DNA from: an uncultured Lacinutrix sp.
GTDB lineage: Bacteria > Bacteroidota > Bacteroidia > Flavobacteriales > Flavobacteriaceae
Length of the DNA: 64,000 nt
NCBI RefSeq assembly: GCF_947500605.1
Contig: NZ_CANMSJ010000003.1
Span: 62,001 to 126,000 of the forward strand
Reading direction: 5' to 3'
Part shown: positions 61,503 through 64,000 of the stretch, in pieces
How positions within the stretch are numbered: position 1 is the first letter of the stretch
How the letters are laid out: every line of letters begins with the position of its first letter
Notes under the pieces: generated by a model
Told to the model about the DNA's origin: nothing
Databases searched by the model: none
The model's input: the letters and a program-made list of their open reading frames with translations, nothing else
Program-made: the position numbers and the translations under genes

Positions 61503-61850
61503 TTATACCATTGATTTGTTACAATATGTTGCCTTTTCAAAATCTCTTATATTAATTGCAATAAAAGGAATCTCAGGAAACATTAATTTTAATTCGGTTA
61601 CTATACTCTTAGAAAGCTTCGCTTTTTGTTGGGTTGTTCTGCCTTCCATAATGTTCGCAAAAACATGAATAAAAGATTCCTTTTTTCCGCCAACTAAATA
61701 GTTGTCTTTAAAAGGATTTAAGCGTACTTTAATATCTGCCTCATCAAATAATGAACTGTTATTTGCTGTGTTGTGTACTTTGGTTAAAATAGATTTTGCT
61801 TCAACATTATTTAATATATCTTCAGAGCAATCTATTACAAAATGTGGCAT
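61503..61850 (-). CDS. 5-carboxymethyl-2-hydroxymuconate isomerase-like tautomerase
   Basis: The 115-residue protein starts MPHFVIDCSEDI, exposing Pro1 of the mature protein, the catalytic base of the tautomerase superfamily. The segment HVFANIMEGRTTQQKAKLSKSIV also fits CHMI proteins. No homoprotocatechuate pathway genes are nearby, so the true substrate is probably different. It sits in a hem cluster. Confidence 0.85.
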   Translation of the reverse strand: MPHFVIDCSEDILNNVEAKSILTKVHNTANNSSLFDEADIKVRLNPFKDNYLVGGKKESFIHVFANIMEGRTTQQKAKLSKSIVTELKLMFPEIPFIAINIRDFEKATYCNKSMV

Positions 61851-61856
61851 AATTAT

Positions 61857-62390
61857 TTATTTATATAATTCGTATAACTCCATATCTAATGGTTGTTCGC
61901 CAGTTGGAGTAAATTCTTTTTCTAGAGTTTTTTGCCAAACAAAACCATTATTTAAAGCCACGTTTACACTTGGTAAATTGTCTTTATGTGCAATTATTTG
62001 AAGTGTCTCTAAATTTAATGCATTAAAACTATAATTAGATAATGCTTTTACAGCTTTAGACACGAGGCTTTGGCCTTTAAAATTATAATCTATGCAATAT
62101 GCAAATTCACCTTGTTTTTTAGGCCAATCTAATGCTTTGATGTAAATGATTGCTGCGAGTTTGCGTGTTTGGGTTTGTTTTAAAGTAAATAGAAATTCTT
62201 CTTTTTTATTGAATTGTTTCACTTTAGTTTCAGCAAATAACTGCGATAATGTTGGGTTTAAGTTTTCGCTTAAAGTTCCAGGAAAATAGCGTTTAAAACG
62301 ATCGGAATTTGTTACCATAAAGTCACAAAGCTTCCATGCATCTGTTTCTTTAATCGGGCTTATTTCGAAGTCGTTAAATTGTAGAATCAT
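61857..62390 (-). CDS. GNAT N-acetyltransferase (RimJ/RimL-like)
   Basis: The 177-residue protein starts LQFNDFEISPIKETDAWKLCDFM and has the acetyl-CoA-binding motif A in a weak form, FAYCIDYNFKGQSLVSKAVKAL (about 96-117), then NVALNNGFVWQKTLEKEF. The substrate may be a protein N-terminus or a small amine. It is co-transcribed with hem genes by close spacing. Confidence 0.88.
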   Translation of the reverse strand: MILQFNDFEISPIKETDAWKLCDFMVTNSDRFKRYFPGTLSENLNPTLSQLFAETKVKQFNKKEEFLFTLKQTQTRKLAAIIYIKALDWPKKQGEFAYCIDYNFKGQSLVSKAVKALSNYSFNALNLETLQIIAHKDNLPSVNVALNNGFVWQKTLEKEFTPTGEQPLDMELYELYK

Positions 62391-62412
62391 TATTTAATTT
62401 TACGCTAAGTAT

Positions 62413-63186
62413 TTATACTGTTGGCATTTTTTGTGCAGTTAGTAATTTGTTTTCGGCCTTAATAGCTTCTACTGTTTTAGTAGTGGCTGCTGTTACCGAA
62501 AGTGGTAATACTATAATAATTCCGATAATAGGAATTAATAAAAACAACATAAATACAATACCATTTCCTATTGCTAAACCTCTGTTTTTTCTAACAAAAT
62601 TAATGCTTTCTCCATATTTAAAATGACGTTCTAACGTATAGTCCATATTACCAAATCCAGCATAAAAAGCTTGAACTAAAAATATAAGAATAGTACCCAA
62701 AAGACCAATAACAGGAATAAAACTGATTATAATCAAGGGAATGGTAAAAAGTATTTCTTTAAAAAGGTTGCGAACATTAATTCTAATACCTCTCCAAAGT
62801 TGCTCTTTAAAAGAGGTCGCTCTATGGTCGTGTTTTGTAGCTCCAGTAAGATGTAATTCAATTTTTTCTGACACTGGGCTCATAAAAGGAGCCGACAAAG
62901 CCATTACAATGTGTTTGTAAAGTATAAAGCCTAAAATAATAATAATTGCACCACCTAAATAGCTTGAAATAGAAGTAAATGTTTCCACTCCTGTTTCCCA
63001 AGGCCATATTTTAGCTATAAATCTACCAATATTATCTGATAAAGCATAAGCAGTAAAACCAACAATTGTAGCAGTTATAATGCTAATAATGATTGGTACT
63101 AAAAAGTATTTCCAAAGTTTTAACTTCGAAATTAATGCGAATGTTCCTGTATAGGCTTTTATACCTTTTAGAATGTTTTTAATCAT
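62413..63186 (-). CDS. EI24/CysZ-like membrane protein
   Basis: The 257-residue protein has four to six membrane helices (about 27-50, 72-92, 145-178, 200-232) and the pattern AYTGTFALISKLKLWKYFLVPIII at the N-terminus, typical of the EI24/CysZ family. CysZ moves sulfate, but no sulfate genes are nearby and the role here is unknown. It lies 22 bases before the GNAT gene and after hemE on the same strand. Confidence 0.82.
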   Translation of the reverse strand: MIKNILKGIKAYTGTFALISKLKLWKYFLVPIIISIITATIVGFTAYALSDNIGRFIAKIWPWETGVETFTSISSYLGGAIIIILGFILYKHIVMALSAPFMSPVSEKIELHLTGATKHDHRATSFKEQLWRGIRINVRNLFKEILFTIPLIIISFIPVIGLLGTILIFLVQAFYAGFGNMDYTLERHFKYGESINFVRKNRGLAIGNGIVFMLFLLIPIIGIIIVLPLSVTAATTKTVEAIKAENKLLTAQKMPTV

Positions 63187-63254
63187 TAAAGAGGTGTTTA
63201 ATTAAACATACTTAGAAGACGCAAAAACCAAGATTAAGTTACAAGTTGTATTAA

Positions 63255-64000
63255 CTAATTAGCTTTGTACTCTTTTACAGCATCAATAAACGCTTTAGCA
63301 TTTTCTAACGGAATGTTAGGTAAAATACCATGACCTAAATTTACAATATATTTATCTTTACCAAACTCGTTAATCATTTGGTGTACCATTTTTTTAATTT
63401 CTGCAGGAGGAGAAAATAAACGTGTAGGATCAAAATTACCTTGTAAAGTAATGTTTCCGCCTGTTAAGTAACGTGCGTTTTTTGCTGAGCATGTCCAGTC
63501 AACACCTAAAGCCGCAGCTCCAGATTTAGACATTTCATCTAAAGCAAACCAACAACCTTTTCCAAAAGCAATTACTGGTGTAATGTCTTTTAAAGCATCA
63601 ATTATTTGCTGGATATATTTCCAAGAAAACTCTTGATAATCTACAGGAGATAACATACCTCCCCAAGAATCGAATACTTGAACAGCGTTAACACCTGCTT
63701 TTACTTTTTCTTTTAAGTAAGCAATTGTTGTATCTGTAATTTTTTGTAATAGTTGGTGTGCAGCAACAGGATTTGTAAAACAAAATTCTTTTGCTTTATC
63801 AAAGTTTTTAGAACCTTGACCTTGCACACAATAACATAAAATAGTCCATGGAGAACCAGCAAAACCTATTAATGGAATATCATCGTTTAGTTTTTCTTTA
63901 GTCATTTTAATAGCCTCGTAAACGTAGCTTAAGCTTTCTTTTACATCTGGCACAATAACTTTATCGACATCTTTTTGAGTACGGACAGGATTTGGTAAAT
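63255..64000 (-). CDS. hemE: Uroporphyrinogen decarboxylase, 5' end beyond the window
   Basis: HemE converts uroporphyrinogen III to coproporphyrinogen III. The visible part has [26 protein letters not shown], and [16 protein letters not shown], with the C-terminal [11 protein letters not shown]. The frame continues without a stop to 64000 (reading [17 protein letters not shown] upstream of the GTG at 63953), so the GTG is internal and the real N-terminus is outside the window. It is upstream in the hem cluster. Confidence 0.95.
   Translation of the reverse strand, partial: LPNPVRTQKDVDKVIVPDVKESLSYVYEAIKMTKEKLNDDIPLIGFAGSPWTILCYCVQGQGSKNFDKAKEFCFTNPVAAHQLLQKITDTTIAYLKEKVKAGVNAVQVFDSWGGMLSPVDYQEFSWKYIQQIIDALKDITPVIAFGKGCWFALDEMSKSGAAALGVDWTCSAKNARYLTGGNITLQGNFDPTRLFSPPAEIKKMVHQMINEFGKDKYIVNLGHGILPNIPLENAKAFIDAVKEYKAN

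Noticed and set aside
63953-64000. GTG at 63953 as the start of hemE
   Set aside because: The frame stays open to the window edge and the upstream residues ([17 protein letters not shown]) are HemE-like, so the GTG is internal.

Overview
The window is a stretch of AT-rich chromosome from a member of the Bacteroidetes, almost certainly a marine Flavobacteriaceae-type bacterium. The evidence is: several secreted proteins with Por (type IX) secretion C-terminal domains; a type B (gliding-associated) C-terminal domain; Bacteroidetes promoters of the form TTG ... TAnnTTTG in place of sigma70 boxes; a DUF177-rpmF-fabH-accB-accC lipid cluster; and proteins of clear flavobacterial style. The genus cannot be settled from the sequence alone. 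I see no prophage, insertion sequence, CRISPR array or rRNA operon. There is one tRNA, with a CAT anticodon. Most of the window is core housekeeping DNA broken up by secreted or accessory genes.

Layout. 1-2.4 kb (minus strand): a small cluster of an Lgt paralogue with an altered active site, a radical SAM protein resembling the MJ0619/tetraether-synthase family, and a membrane protein cut by the window edge. This is the most intriguing locus. 2.4-8.1 kb: dusB, an FtsX/LolE-type permease, rbfA, methylmalonyl-CoA epimerase, the tRNA, a tiny proline-rich protein with a PID-type C-terminal sorting signal, ribE and pdxA. 8.1-12.0 kb: DUF177/rpmF and fabH/accB/accC (start of fatty acid synthesis). 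12.1-18.5 kb: a lipoprotein and two tandem secreted metalloproteases with near-identical terminators. 18.8-22 kb: FAD oxidoreductase, mtgA, a GreA-like protein and an orphan ABC ATPase. 22-28.4 kb: an RND efflux operon (adaptor, pump, outer-membrane factor) with a small exported protein upstream. 28.5-34.2 kb: prolyl oligopeptidase, asd, mscL, alr, tdk. 34.3-39.2 kb: a conserved unknown, a DoxX-like protein and a 1258-residue DUF11-type surface protein. 39.2-42.0 kb: rsmI, a UDG-family protein and the two CoA-transferase subunits. 42.5-49.2 kb: a double ABC ATPase, a third mosaic metalloprotease, a membrane protein and a fibrinogen-like secreted protein. 49.2-53.2 kb: exonuclease, serine hydrolase, DUF4442 protein, ogt and a CNNM/CorC-type protein. 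53.3-64 kb: a beta-helix membrane protein, hemB, a membrane-anchored SF2 helicase, YchJ, a bestrophin-like channel, hemF, a tautomerase, a GNAT, an EI24/CysZ-like protein and hemE (cut by the edge).

Functional themes are tetrapyrrole synthesis (hemB, hemF, hemE), fatty-acid initiation, cell-wall precursors (asd, alr, mtgA), efflux, and secreted proteolysis. Two families of dispersed intergenic repeats occur: one in three copies, and a second, TGTCATTCC-type family that occurs alone between the CoA-transferase genes and also nested inside a copy of the first. A shared 17-bp leader motif precedes two unrelated genes. No classical defence island is visible; the isolated membrane-anchored helicase at 55.9 kb and the beta-helix channel-like protein at 53.3 kb are the only candidates for undescribed cell-biology or defence roles.
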